DNA of 64,000 nucleotides from contig JADJYU010000001.1 in assembly GCA_016719565.1 (NCBI GenBank), positions 248,001 through 312,000 of the forward strand. Reading direction: 5' to 3'. The position numbers were made by a program, and so were the translations under genes. The notes beneath the pieces were generated by a model that made no database searches, was not told the DNA's origin, and worked only from the letters and a program-made list of their open reading frames with translations. The stretch is from Ignavibacteria bacterium (GTDB lineage: Bacteria; Bacteroidota; Ignavibacteria; Tepidaquicellales; Tepidaquicellaceae). Positions 17,885 to 27,750 of the stretch are shown here, in pieces (position 1 is the first letter of the stretch; each line of letters opens with the position of its first letter).

Positions 17885-19177
17885 TTACGAATTCATAGAT
17901 GCTAAAAACTCCTTGTTGGACTTCGTACCTTTCATTTTACCAAGTAAGAATTCCATTGCTTCGACAGGATTATAGTCAGCTACTATTTTTCTAAGAAGCC
18001 ACACTCTGTTGAGTACATCGCTTTCGAGAAGAAGTTCCTCTTTTCTTGTTCCCGATTTGTTAAGATCAATTGCCGGGAAAACTCTTCTGTCTGAGATTCT
18101 TCTGTCAAGGATTATCTCCATATTACCTGTACCTTTAAATTCCTCGAAGATAACTTCATCCATTCTGCTTCCTGTTTCAATAAGCGCAGTTGCTATTATA
18201 GTCAGACTTCCCCCTTCATCTATATTCCTTGCCGCGCCGAAAAATCTTTTAGGTTTATGTAAAGCGTTTGCATCGACACCGCCTGACAGGATCTTACCAC
18301 TGTGAGGTATTACGGTATTGTGAGCTCTTGCAAGTCTTGTAATACTGTCCAGTAATATTACAACATCTTTTTTTGCTTCAATAAGTCTTTTAGCTTTTTG
18401 AAGTACTATCTAGGAAACTTGAACGTGCCTCTCCGGCGGTTCATCGAACGTGGAACTAATGACTTCAGCATTTACATTCCTTTCCATATCAGTTACTTCT
18501 TCAGGTCTTTCATCGATCAATAAAACTATTAAGTGTACTTCGGGATGATTTCTCGTAATGCTGTTTGCTAGCGTCTGAAGTAAAATTGTCTTTCCGCTTT
18601 TTGGCGAGGATACGATCAGTCCTCTTTGTCCTTTTCCTATTGGGGTAAAGAGATCCATTATTCTCATTGAATATTCACCGGGTGAAGTTTCAAGATTTAT
18701 TTTTTCTTCAGGATATAACGGCGTAAGATTATCAAACAGGATCCTGTCGCGTATGGTATCCGGGTTTTCAAAATTCACCGACTCTACTTTCAACAGCGCA
18801 AAAAACCTTTCCCCTTCTTTAGGTGGTCTTACCTGTCCGCTTACTGTATCGCCTGTTCTCAGCAGAAATTTTTTGATCTGCGAAGGTGAGACATAAATAT
18901 CGTCCGGTGACGGAAGATAGTTATAATCTACTGAACGAAGGAATCCGTATCCGTCCGGCAGCACTTCCAGTACTCCGACAGCATAAGCAAATCCGTCTTT
19001 CTTTGCCTGAGCTTCAATGATCTTGAAAATCAGTTCCTGTTTCTTTAAATCGCTGTAGCCCGATACTCCCAGATCCTTTGCTATCTGAATGAGTTCGGAT
19101 ACTTTTTTTGATTTAAAATCAGTAACATTTTTTGTATCTGAAACGGGTTCTGGTTTATTGCCGGTCTTTGTTTCCAT
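17885..19177 (-). CDS. rho: Transcription termination factor Rho, interrupted by an in-frame TAG
   Basis: Rho is the hexameric RNA-dependent ATPase that terminates transcription. Residues 1-255 show the N-terminal helix domain (KVSELIQIAKDLGVSGYSDL), the RNA-binding cold-shock fold (GVLEVLPDGYGFLRS) and the Walker A loop SSPKSGKTILLQTL, and run to DEPPERHVQVS. The next codon is TAG (18410-18412), where E. coli Rho has Glu (VAEMVIEKAKRL). The same frame then continues through IVLQKAKRLIEAKKDVVIL, LLDSITRLARAHN, the Q-loop region and RVFPAIDLNKSGTRKEELL to 17885. Total length is about 429 residues, normal for the family. A single G-to-T change (GAG to TAG) explains the break. Confidence 0.92.
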
Positions 19178-19529
19178 AAGTTGAGTCCTTTCAAGTGAAG
19201 GAATAATCGGAGTGATTTTTAAAATTAAATTATCTTAAAATTATTCTATATAAATTAATGAGCTGTATATGTTTTTAATAATTTCCTTAAGCAGAAATAA
19301 GGTGTGTTATTTGATGTGGACAAAACTATCATATATTATAAATATTATCAAGTTATTTATAAAAACTATTTTAAAAAGCGCTTTCCCGCGCTGAAAGAAA
19401 TTTCGAACCGATTAATAAAATATCTCCGGAATAATCGGCAATTAAATAAATTTTGAATTCAGTTTTTAATTTTTAAAAAATCAATTTAAAAATTGAAATT
19501 ACATATGCAAATAATTATTTTGTATTCTT
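19178..19529. promoter_or_regulatory. 352-bp divergent intergenic region upstream of rho, with a small GC hairpin
   Basis: AT-rich DNA between rho (minus) and the glycosyltransferase gene (plus). It must hold both promoters, although no element could be fixed with confidence. The one local structure is AGCGC (19377-19381) with GCGCT (19388-19392), or alternatively CTTTC with GAAAG, a GC island in otherwise AT DNA. It could be part of a rho leader, since rho is autoregulated in other bacteria, but that is inference. No open frame worth calling. Confidence 0.3.
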
Positions 19530-21533
19530 ATGAAGAAAATCAAAATCCCCGTAAAGAAAAAAAGGACGAATAAAGAGGATTATGGAAAGTATAGTTTTGA
19601 AGATCCCTTCAAACCAAGCAAAGCCCTTAAGATAATATTTTATGCTATCGTAATTCTTTTACCTGTATTGCTTGCTTTTATTTATCTCAGATTCGCAGTC
19701 AACACAAATAAATTTATGAGCTTTCCCCTGGATGATCCGTGGATTCATCTTACATTCGGAAAAAATCTTGTTGAATATTTCAGCTTTTCATATTTTAAAA
19801 ATGAAATGGTGACTGCCGGCTCGACATCTCCTTTATACACTATACTTGTGGCTGTCGGCTTTTTAATTGTTGATAATGAAATGATACTGAGCTATGCTCT
19901 TGGTGTCGGATTCTTTGCATTAGCGTCACTGGCATTCTACAGATTAAGCATGTTTGAATTTGATAAGGAAAATTTATTTGCCCTTCTCTGTACCTTGATT
20001 TTTATAATTGATAAATGGATGAATTTCATTTCGCTTTCCGGAATGGAGACCACTATGTTCATCTTTTTACTCATTGCATGCGCGTATTTTTACCGGACCC
20101 GGAAAGCAATACCTTTTGCAATTTTTCTCGGACTCATAATCTGGACACGTCCTGACGGCATCGCGTTTATAGCGGCTGTCATTCTGGATTATTTGCTTGT
20201 CAAATTATATTCGAAAGATCAGCTCAGTCTAAAATTGTTTTCGGCTAAAGATCTGAAAATAATTGGTATTATTTTCGGCGGTATTATCGGCGCTTACTTT
20301 TTAATGAATTTTATGCTTTCAGGAACCCTGCTGCCGAATACCTATAATGCAAAGCTCACATACTATTCACCTGAATTCAGAAGCAGATGGGATTTCTTAA
20401 GTATTGAAGTTTGGGAATATTTTAGAACAGGTTCATATTATGTTATTATGCTTGGTTTTATTTTCTCATTCGGGAAACTTATTTACGACCTTTATAAAAA
20501 GACTTATAATCAGAATACTCTGTATATTGCGTTTGCGCTGATTATGGTTTTTATTTACTGGTATAATCTTCCGTACGCTCACAGGTTCGGCAGATATATG
20601 ATGCCTGTAATTCCGTTTTTTATTCTTGTCGGAACTATTGGCTTCAGAGACTTTGCCAGGATCTCAAATAAGTATACAAGTAATGCTCTGTTTTCCAGAA
20701 GTCTGTTCTATATTCTGATCAGTATAACTTATTTTATGGGAGTACAAAATTATGATGAAAACCGCGAACTGTATTCTCTGCAATGCAGGTATATCCATGA
20801 CAGACATGTTCTTGCTGCTGAATGGTTCGAAAAATATTCCAAAGAAGGAGATGTCATTGCAACACATGATGTCGGAGCTATCGGGTACTACAGCGGCAGG
20901 AAAGTCGTTGATGTTGCCGGGCTTGTCACTCCTGAATTGATTTCGAAAATCAATGACCGGAATTATGTTGAATATATGACCGAATATCTTAAGAATAACG
21001 GCGTAACTCATCTCGCTTTTCTGAGAGAATGGTACCGCGTTGCAAATCAGAATCCTCTATATACAACACCTGATAATTTCTCAGCGGAAATTATGGATAT
21101 ATATAAGTTTGACCATGTCAATACTCATATAATCTCACGTGAGGCAAATGAAATGGTAATGTATGGTCTGAAACTTGTTTATCAAAAAGCTGCGCAGCAG
21201 CTGATTCAGTTTATGAACCGTCTGTTAATTTTAGAACCTAACTATGCTTATGCATATTATCTCAGAGCATATGGTCACTCATTACTCGAAAATAACTCTC
21301 AGTATGAAGCAGATCTCAGAAAGTCACTTTCTATTCAACCGGATTTCAAAGACGGTAATCTTTATTTTGGTATGTATCTGAGTAGTATCCGGAAATTTGA
21401 AGAGGCTAAATTCCATCTTGAGAAAGTACTTGATAGTGAACCATTAAACATCACTGCCAAAAATACTCTGGCGATTGTAAATGATTCGCTTAATGCTCGT
21501 GCGCTTACCACGGGAAACAATTTATTAAAGTAA
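19530..21533 (+). CDS. Polytopic membrane glycosyltransferase-like protein with C-terminal TPRs
   Basis: 667 residues. A basic N-terminal tail (KKIKIPVKKKRTNKEDYGKY) is followed by about ten membrane helices. The first periplasmic loop has LDDPWIHLTFGKNL with an Asp-Asp pair, then AGSTSPLYTILVA and SLSGMETTMF, a set seen in GT-C enzymes that use polyprenyl-phosphate sugars (AftB-like). A soluble part follows (GDVIATHDVGAIGYYSGRKV, DVAGLVTPELI), and the last 130 residues hold TPR-like repeats (EPNYAYAYYLRAYG, LEKVLDSEPLNITAKNTLA). It probably transfers a sugar in the cell envelope; donor and acceptor are unknown. Confidence 0.65.
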   Translation: MKKIKIPVKKKRTNKEDYGKYSFEDPFKPSKALKIIFYAIVILLPVLLAFIYLRFAVNTNKFMSFPLDDPWIHLTFGKNLVEYFSFSYFKNEMVTAGSTSPLYTILVAVGFLIVDNEMILSYALGVGFFALASLAFYRLSMFEFDKENLFALLCTLIFIIDKWMNFISLSGMETTMFIFLLIACAYFYRTRKAIPFAIFLGLIIWTRPDGIAFIAAVILDYLLVKLYSKDQLSLKLFSAKDLKIIGIIFGGIIGAYFLMNFMLSGTLLPNTYNAKLTYYSPEFRSRWDFLSIEVWEYFRTGSYYVIMLGFIFSFGKLIYDLYKKTYNQNTLYIAFALIMVFIYWYNLPYAHRFGRYMMPVIPFFILVGTIGFRDFARISNKYTSNALFSRSLFYILISITYFMGVQNYDENRELYSLQCRYIHDRHVLAAEWFEKYSKEGDVIATHDVGAIGYYSGRKVVDVAGLVTPELISKINDRNYVEYMTEYLKNNGVTHLAFLREWYRVANQNPLYTTPDNFSAEIMDIYKFDHVNTHIISREANEMVMYGLKLVYQKAAQQLIQFMNRLLILEPNYAYAYYLRAYGHSLLENNSQYEADLRKSLSIQPDFKDGNLYFGMYLSSIRKFEEAKFHLEKVLDSEPLNITAKNTLAIVNDSLNARALTTGNNLLK

Positions 21534-21581
21534 TTTTAGTACTTCCGGTTCTCATTTGTCTCAATAATCCAATCCCTGCAT

Positions 21582-22646
21582 TTGGAATTTTCAGTATTTA
21601 ACATAAAAAGATATTATTTCTATATTTTTGTTCTTAATATAGTAATGATATCTTTTTCCGCTTACTGGATTTTTTTATCGAAATACTACTGGGACGGACC
21701 AGATGAAAAAAAAATCTCAATCACAAAAGGATCAGGTCTTAATGTTATTATTGATGAACTTGAAAAAAATAACATTATTGCTGACAAGTCTCTTTTTAAA
21801 ATCGCTGCAGTCCTTACTTTTAAAGATGATAAAATTATATCCAACTCATACCTGCTGAAAAACGGAATGAGTAATTATGACCTTCTGAAAATTTTAACTG
21901 ACAATACCGTCAGCCTGGTTAAGATCACTATTCCTGAAGGATTTACTCTCAAGAAAATTGCATCTCTTGCTTCATCAAAACTAAAGCTTTCGGAGAATAA
22001 AATTTTAAAGGAAGCGGAAAATGACTCCCTCATAAATCAATTGGGACTAAACAACAAAATAAAAAATCTTGAAGGTTTTTTATTTCCGGGCACTTATGAA
22101 GTATCTCAGCAAATCAGCGAGAAAGAGCTTATAGAAACTTTATTTAACGGATTTGAAAAAAATATAATTGAGAATATTGGAACTGATTATATTAAGGAAG
22201 GAAATGCAGATTCACTGCTGAAGATAATTACTCTGGCATCGATCATTGAGGGTGAAACAAAAATTGATGACGAAAAGCCCGTTGTTTCAGGAGTGTATCA
22301 TAACCGGCTCAGAAAAAATATGAAGCTTGAAGCTGATCCTACAGTACAATATGTAATTCCCGGCGGACCGAAATCAAGACTGCTATTCGAAGATCTTAAA
22401 TATAATTCTCCCTACAATACATATCAAAATAAAGGTCTTCCTCCGGGTCCTATAAATAACCCGGGTCTGAAATCAATTCAGGCAGCCGATAATCCTGCGG
22501 ATCACAGATATATTTTCTTTGTTGCAACCGGTGAAGGCGGGCATAATTTTTCGGAGACCTATGATCAGCATTTGAATGCCATAAAAGAATACAAGAAAAA
22601 GCTGAAGGAAAATAAACAAAAGAAAGAAAAAGAGATAAATAAATAA
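21582..22646 (+). CDS. mltG: Endolytic murein transglycosylase MltG
   Basis: A 354-residue YceG-family protein. It has an N-terminal membrane anchor (YYFYIFVLNIVMISFSAYWIF), then a LysM-like region (ITIPEGFTLKKIASLASSKL), then the catalytic domain with ITLASIIEGETK (catalytic Glu at about residue 221), VYHNRLRKNMKLEADPTVQY and YNTYQNKGLPPGPINNPG. MltG cleaves nascent glycan strands and sets their length. The start is TTG at 21582, just before the anchor; no ATG fits. Its TAA overlaps the ATG of the next gene by one base, so the two are coupled. Confidence 0.93.
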   Translation: MEFSVFNIKRYYFYIFVLNIVMISFSAYWIFLSKYYWDGPDEKKISITKGSGLNVIIDELEKNNIIADKSLFKIAAVLTFKDDKIISNSYLLKNGMSNYDLLKILTDNTVSLVKITIPEGFTLKKIASLASSKLKLSENKILKEAENDSLINQLGLNNKIKNLEGFLFPGTYEVSQQISEKELIETLFNGFEKNIIENIGTDYIKEGNADSLLKIITLASIIEGETKIDDEKPVVSGVYHNRLRKNMKLEADPTVQYVIPGGPKSRLLFEDLKYNSPYNTYQNKGLPPGPINNPGLKSIQAADNPADHRYIFFVATGEGGHNFSETYDQHLNAIKEYKKKLKENKQKKEKEINK

Positions 22647-24196
22647 TGAGCGGAAACATTTTAAATACATTTTCATTATTTCAAAAACTTGATTACAGGG
22701 ACAAGGAAAATTCCGGACTCAGAAAAATTACAGGGATCATCATCGCATATCTTTTTTCAAATACATTGTTATCATATAATTTCAGTCTCTTATTTGATGA
22801 AAGAAGTTACATTATAATGTGTCTGACTACAAATCTATTTCTCGTATCAATGATCGTCATGAATGATTTTGATAATCTCTTTCTTTCGACGAGGACTAAA
22901 AACAAATTAGATTCGTTTCCCATTAAAAGCGCCGATATTTTCAAAGCAAAATATTTATCCGCTGTCGTTTTTCTTTTTATATTTATTTCCGTGGCATCTC
23001 TCCCGCAACTGGTTTTCTTTTATCTTACAGTCAAAAGTTTATCACATACTCTGTCTTTCTTTTTTGTAAACATTCTGTTTTGTTATTTTGCAATTGGATT
23101 AATTACTCTGGCTTATTCACTGATATTACTTTTTTTAAAAAAAGGCTCTCCGGTTTTTCTTGCATTATTTCAGGTGTTGTTCTTTGCATTCGTATTTTAT
23201 TCATCAGGAGCAATTGGCAGAAATCCGGATGCAGGATCAATGGTATTTACTAAAGTGGATCTGACGAAAATTGGTTTTGTAAATTTCCTTCCGCAGACTT
23301 ACTTCTCATTGTCAGTTTATGATCCTATATGGTTTATTTATTTACTTGCTGTATGCTTATTTGTGATGATTCTTCTGTTTCGCTTTATCGCCGTGAAATA
23401 CGATTCATTGTTTCATAATTTAATTTCACTTCGCAAGAAAAAAACAAGCGTTGTCAGATTTCCTGAAATTGGTAAATCAGTAAAAACAATGTCGGGCTTT
23501 CTGACAGGCGGCAATTCCGGAGCGGCAACTTTCCTTCTTGTAAAAGATCATCTGAAAAATTCACCTTTCCTGAGACTTAAGTATATTCCGCTTCTGTTTA
23601 TACCGGTCATTGTTGTGCTTGTAGGATTTATTACAAATCCGGCGGAGTTTCTTTTTTTTAAGTCTGCGAAAGAATCTTCATGGATTATTAAGACAGCTGT
23701 ACTTCCGGTAAGTCCGGCGATTATAATGACATTATTTATGTGCGTGCGATTGCTGATTTCCAATTCTAAAATTTCAGATGAAAATTCTCCCAATACAAAG
23801 TGGATTTTCAAATCTCTGCCTGCCCGAAATGTTTCGTCTTACATTAAAGGAGCTAATTCGTTTATCTATTTTGTACTAGTGTTGCCTATAATTATTTTAA
23901 TATTCATTTTACTTTATTTCGCTGCAGATCTCCTTACCGTTACTATGAATTTGTTATTTATCTCAACTGCTGTACTTTTTATAATTTCCGTTACTTCATT
24001 GTTTGACAAAACCTTACCTTTTACACTGGAGAGTTCTAAGTTCAATTCCGCAACGAAATTTCTTGAAGTTATTTTATCCGTTTTTGTCGGATTGATTGTA
24101 TTTTTGATTCAGATTTTTATTTTTCAAAACATTATATTTGTATTGTCAGCGGCAGTGTTTTTTATTACCGTATCTTTTATTTTAAATCGAATTTAA
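22646..24196 (+). CDS. Polytopic membrane protein, ABC-2 permease-like, unknown function
   Basis: 516 residues with roughly 12 strongly hydrophobic segments and short basic loops. The segments around FIFISVASLPQLVFFY and FFVNILFCYFAIGLITLAYS, and the cytoplasmic loop with LFLSTRTKNKLDSFPIKSAD, recall large ABC-2 type exporter permeases whose two halves are fused. The similarity is one of layout, not of a firm motif, and no ATPase gene is adjacent. It is translationally coupled to mltG (TAATG) and followed 8 bp later by ubiX. I cannot name the function. Confidence 0.5.
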   Translation: MSGNILNTFSLFQKLDYRDKENSGLRKITGIIIAYLFSNTLLSYNFSLLFDERSYIIMCLTTNLFLVSMIVMNDFDNLFLSTRTKNKLDSFPIKSADIFKAKYLSAVVFLFIFISVASLPQLVFFYLTVKSLSHTLSFFFVNILFCYFAIGLITLAYSLILLFLKKGSPVFLALFQVLFFAFVFYSSGAIGRNPDAGSMVFTKVDLTKIGFVNFLPQTYFSLSVYDPIWFIYLLAVCLFVMILLFRFIAVKYDSLFHNLISLRKKKTSVVRFPEIGKSVKTMSGFLTGGNSGAATFLLVKDHLKNSPFLRLKYIPLLFIPVIVVLVGFITNPAEFLFFKSAKESSWIIKTAVLPVSPAIIMTLFMCVRLLISNSKISDENSPNTKWIFKSLPARNVSSYIKGANSFIYFVLVLPIIILIFILLYFAADLLTVTMNLLFISTAVLFIISVTSLFDKTLPFTLESSKFNSATKFLEVILSVFVGLIVFLIQIFIFQNIIFVLSAAVFFITVSFILNRI

Positions 24197-24204
24197 ATTC
24201 TATT

Positions 24205-24855
24205 ATGTCAGGCGAAAAAATTTCAGCAACTACTCAAACTGAAACATCAGCATTAATTAAAACATATGACGGAGAAGGAAAGAATGTCATACTTGCAATG
24301 ACAGGAACAAGCGGAGCAATATACGGATTGAGAATTTTAAGAGCGCTGCTTATTAATGAATTTAATGTTGATCTTATTTTATCAGAATATGCTTCTTATA
24401 CTATGTATAAAGAATGCGGCGTTGATCTGAAACCAAATGTTATTCAGACTTTATTTCCTGAAATACTTATTATGAAATCTACTGTTACATTTCATAATAA
24501 CCTTGATCTGAAATCAGATATTTTCACTAATAATTTTAATTGTTACGGGATGATCGTTGCTCCATGCTCAATGGGCATATTAGCAGGCATTGCTAACGGG
24601 GAATGTAAAACGCTGATGGAAAAGTCTGCGGACTATGCGATGTCTTATTCAAAACCCTTGATAATTGTTCCCAGAGAAACTCCAGTCAACAGGATCCACT
24701 TAAGTAATATGATAAATATAATTGAAAGCGGCGGAAAGATAGTTCCTGCTATGCCGAGCTTCGAATATTCACCTAAAGATTTTAATGATCTGGCTGATCA
24801 TATTTCCGGAAGGGTTCTGGATATTCTTGGAATGAATTTTAATCCGCCTGCTTAA
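24205..24855 (+). CDS. ubiX: Flavin prenyltransferase UbiX
   Basis: 216 residues. After a roughly 25-residue polar extension comes VILAMTGTSGAIYGLRILRA, the FMN-binding opening of the UbiX/Pad1 flavoprotein fold, then VAPCSMGILAGIANG and PLIIVPRETPVNRIHLSNM, the dimethylallyl-phosphate and FMN pocket. UbiX makes prenylated FMN, the cofactor of UbiD-type decarboxylases in quinone synthesis or aromatic-acid metabolism. No ubiD is in the window. It is the last gene of the mltG run and converges with the large gene at 24871, with 15 bp between them. Confidence 0.92.
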   Translation: MSGEKISATTQTETSALIKTYDGEGKNVILAMTGTSGAIYGLRILRALLINEFNVDLILSEYASYTMYKECGVDLKPNVIQTLFPEILIMKSTVTFHNNLDLKSDIFTNNFNCYGMIVAPCSMGILAGIANGECKTLMEKSADYAMSYSKPLIIVPRETPVNRIHLSNMINIIESGGKIVPAMPSFEYSPKDFNDLADHISGRVLDILGMNFNPPA

Positions 24856-24870
24856 ATTCTGCTGCACTAT

Positions 24871-27750
24871 TTAAAAGTCATATCCGAAATAAAAATTGTG
24901 GAATAAATCTCCCTGAAGTTTTGTAAAGTTCTCCTCTATTCTTTTTCCCAGATCATATCTGAGAACAACTAAACCCAAAGCGTTTAGTCTTATTCCTGCG
25001 CCAATACTCCCTCGTGTATAACTGTCACTGTATTTATTATCCCATGCATTTCCCGCATCAAAGAAGAATGATCCTTTTATCCCGGGAAAATCAAAACCTA
25101 TGCCGAGCGGAAATCTTAACGCTACTACATTAAGCAAAGGAAATCTTAATTCGGCATTTGCCTGCCATAATTTACTGCCCCTGATAGAATTCAAAGGCCA
25201 ACCTCTCAGCGACCAGCTTCCACCCATAAAAAACCTTCTCGGCTCTTTTCCTTCATTCATGAAAAATTGTGTCCTTAAAGCAAGCGCAGATGGTCTGCCG
25301 ATCCTAATGTATTTTCTGTAATCAAAAAATAATGAATAGTAATTTATATTGGAATTTGCAATGTCAGTAGTATAACCCAATGTTACGTTCAGTCTCTCTC
25401 CGTCCATCGGTCCTGTATAACTCCATAATGTATTGTCCCTTACATAACTTAAGTAATTTGAAAGTAAAAGGGATCTCGTATTGTCAAAAGCATCAAAGCT
25501 TCTTGTTGACTGAGAAAGACTTACCGTCATTTCCAGTCTTCTGAAAAATGATAACGGATATGCAAGACTCAGATAACCACCATATTGTCTCTCATAATAA
25601 GATGAATTAAATTCACCAAGGTCATATCTTCTTCCTGATAAATGATAAATTCCATAAGCATAATTAAGTCTGTTCTCTACCGATACTTTTGAAATAGCAA
25701 TATTGAAACTTTTCCAGAATTCTTCATCGCCGTTCGAATTATTGAATATAAGAAAATAATATTTTTCATTACCAAGTAAATCACTGAGTGAAATTATCCC
25801 TCCTGTGTTTGCGCCAAATACCGGATCTACTGTAAGCGCTGTAGTCGCTATGTCAAATGAAAAATCTTTTTTATAAGGAACTGTATTTTTCATTGTATGA
25901 CTTTTTATCTTTGCAGCCGTCCAGTTCTCTGTCTTTAATTTTATATCCGTCTTTCGTACAAATTTACTACTGTCAAACCTCTCTTGTATCTGGCTGAGCA
26001 TTTTAATGTTTATCGCTCCTTTTTCAAAAGTCGAGAATACAACCCTGTCCTTTCCGCTCCACTTCGGATCATAAGCAGCAGTTATAAAATTTGTGATCTG
26101 TCTCATTTCAAGTTCATCGTAATTAAGAATACTATTGTCCTCAAGTGAGTTTGCGCCGGACTCTGACGTCTCAGATGTAATGGATTTTTTCAGATCGATC
26201 ATCCATATATTCTGCGGTCCGTTTACATCTGATGTGAATATTATTTTTCTGCCGTCTTCGGAAAAATTAGGTGAATGATCTATCTGGTCACCTAAAGTAA
26301 TGTATCTTATGTCTCCGGATTCTATTTCATAAAGAAATAAATTATATGCTTTTTTATCCCCAAATGTAGTCCTGTCAGAAGAAAATACAATATATTTTCC
26401 GTCCGGAGAAAAATCCGGATCCCTGTCGTCATAATAATCATTTGTCAGCCTCTTAAGATCGTTAGTGGCAATATCCAGAATATACAGATCATTTATTCCT
26501 CCAAAGTCAGATGCCGGAAAAACTAACTTGCTTCCGTCACGACTCCATGAAGGCGATCCGATACTTACAATATCAGGAAATGAATAGTCTGATATCACTT
26601 CGTTAGTGCTCGTATTCAGTATGTGAAGCGCATCCGCATTTCCCTTTTGAGTGATAAAAGCTAGTTTACCCGATGACGACACGTCAATTCCGGTCCTGAA
26701 AAAATGAAATTGCTCGTATTCATCACTTGATTCTCCACCTATTACCATCTCAGGCTCTTCTCTTTTTCGAAGATCAATCTTGTATATGCTCGTAAATCCT
26801 GTTCTGTTTCCTATAAAATAAATCTCCCGCTTTCCGTTTGCATTGGAAAAAGTCGGCTTATGCGCAAATGACTCCGAATATAAATTTTGCGATACCTGAG
26901 AAGGATTGTCATGATCCTTGTACTCCGGATAATATTTTTTCTCAAGCCCGTATAAAAATTCTTTATCAAACTGCGCGTAATCCAAACCAAGCGTGATCTT
27001 CATTAAGTTCGAAAAATTTTCATCCATCCAGAAATTATCCATAAGCTGCAATACTTTGTCCTCTCCGAAATTTTCCGCAATATATTCAACCGCCTTCTGT
27101 CCCATTTTATACATCAGATATGTACCGTATATTCTCTCCCAGTTATCAAGCCCGGGCAAATATCCCGTCAATACAGCATCTTTCAAAACCATGTCCGCCT
27201 GTGTGTCCCATTCAGTTGACCAGTATTCCGCAAGTCCTTCCGTAAACCATAGCGGCGGCGCTCCGCCAAGCGTCTTTCTGTGTGTCTTCAGTACATTGTT
27301 TATTTTACTCATCATAAATACATGCACGAGTTCATGTTTTATTACATGTTTGAACTGTGCCAGAGATCCCTCAAAAGGAATTACAACTCTTCCTTTTATA
27401 AATTCAAAAAAACCCCCAACTCCGTCAGGTATAAACCCGGGAGTTGTATTGGTTTGCTTGAAATGTAAAGGTGATGTATAAAATATGAGGGGTACTGTAT
27501 CTACAAGCGAATGCTTGAATTTTTGCTGATGCTCTCTGTAACTTTCCTCTGCATAATTCGCTCCGATCTCCGCAAGTTCCTTTGCATCCTGATAATAGTA
27601 TATCCGGAAATGTTCTGTCTGAAGTATATGCCATTCGAAATCAGAATACTGAACTTTGTTTCTCCCGAAATCAACAAACTGAGCTGTCAGATTACCAAGA
27701 TTCAACAGATAAAATAAAATTCCAAATGATATTTTTAATGTAGTCCTCAT
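24871..27750 (-). CDS. Exported fusion: MA-like metallopeptidase, PD40 propeller, Omp85-type barrel
   Basis: 959 residues with a signal peptide (LKISFGILFYLLNLGNLTAQ). Domain 1 (about 30-290) is a gluzincin-like peptidase with IKHELVHVFMM (HExxH at about residue 137) and PLWFTEGLAEYWS supplying the downstream Glu, as in peptidase MA/M1-like domains. Domain 2 (about 300-600) has TolB/PD40 repeats, for example WSRDGSKLVFPA, FSPDGKYIVFSSD and FSEDGRKIIFTSD. Domain 3 (about 640-959) is a barrel with RRFFMGGSWSLRGW, resembling the Omp85 (V/L)RG(F/W/Y) motif, and ends in FHNFYFGYDF. It is likely an outer-membrane protein with a periplasmic or surface peptidase; the substrate is unknown. Confidence 0.72.
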   Translation of the reverse strand: MRTTLKISFGILFYLLNLGNLTAQFVDFGRNKVQYSDFEWHILQTEHFRIYYYQDAKELAEIGANYAEESYREHQQKFKHSLVDTVPLIFYTSPLHFKQTNTTPGFIPDGVGGFFEFIKGRVVIPFEGSLAQFKHVIKHELVHVFMMSKINNVLKTHRKTLGGAPPLWFTEGLAEYWSTEWDTQADMVLKDAVLTGYLPGLDNWERIYGTYLMYKMGQKAVEYIAENFGEDKVLQLMDNFWMDENFSNLMKITLGLDYAQFDKEFLYGLEKKYYPEYKDHDNPSQVSQNLYSESFAHKPTFSNANGKREIYFIGNRTGFTSIYKIDLRKREEPEMVIGGESSDEYEQFHFFRTGIDVSSSGKLAFITQKGNADALHILNTSTNEVISDYSFPDIVSIGSPSWSRDGSKLVFPASDFGGINDLYILDIATNDLKRLTNDYYDDRDPDFSPDGKYIVFSSDRTTFGDKKAYNLFLYEIESGDIRYITLGDQIDHSPNFSEDGRKIIFTSDVNGPQNIWMIDLKKSITSETSESGANSLEDNSILNYDELEMRQITNFITAAYDPKWSGKDRVVFSTFEKGAINIKMLSQIQERFDSSKFVRKTDIKLKTENWTAAKIKSHTMKNTVPYKKDFSFDIATTALTVDPVFGANTGGIISLSDLLGNEKYYFLIFNNSNGDEEFWKSFNIAISKVSVENRLNYAYGIYHLSGRRYDLGEFNSSYYERQYGGYLSLAYPLSFFRRLEMTVSLSQSTRSFDAFDNTRSLLLSNYLSYVRDNTLWSYTGPMDGERLNVTLGYTTDIANSNINYYSLFFDYRKYIRIGRPSALALRTQFFMNEGKEPRRFFMGGSWSLRGWPLNSIRGSKLWQANAELRFPLLNVVALRFPLGIGFDFPGIKGSFFFDAGNAWDNKYSDSYTRGSIGAGIRLNALGLVVLRYDLGKRIEENFTKLQGDLFHNFYFGYDF

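Noticed and set aside
26993..27481. 162-codon plus-strand open frame
   Set aside because: It is antisense to the peptidase domain of the large fusion gene, which has clear motifs. The plus-strand product has none.
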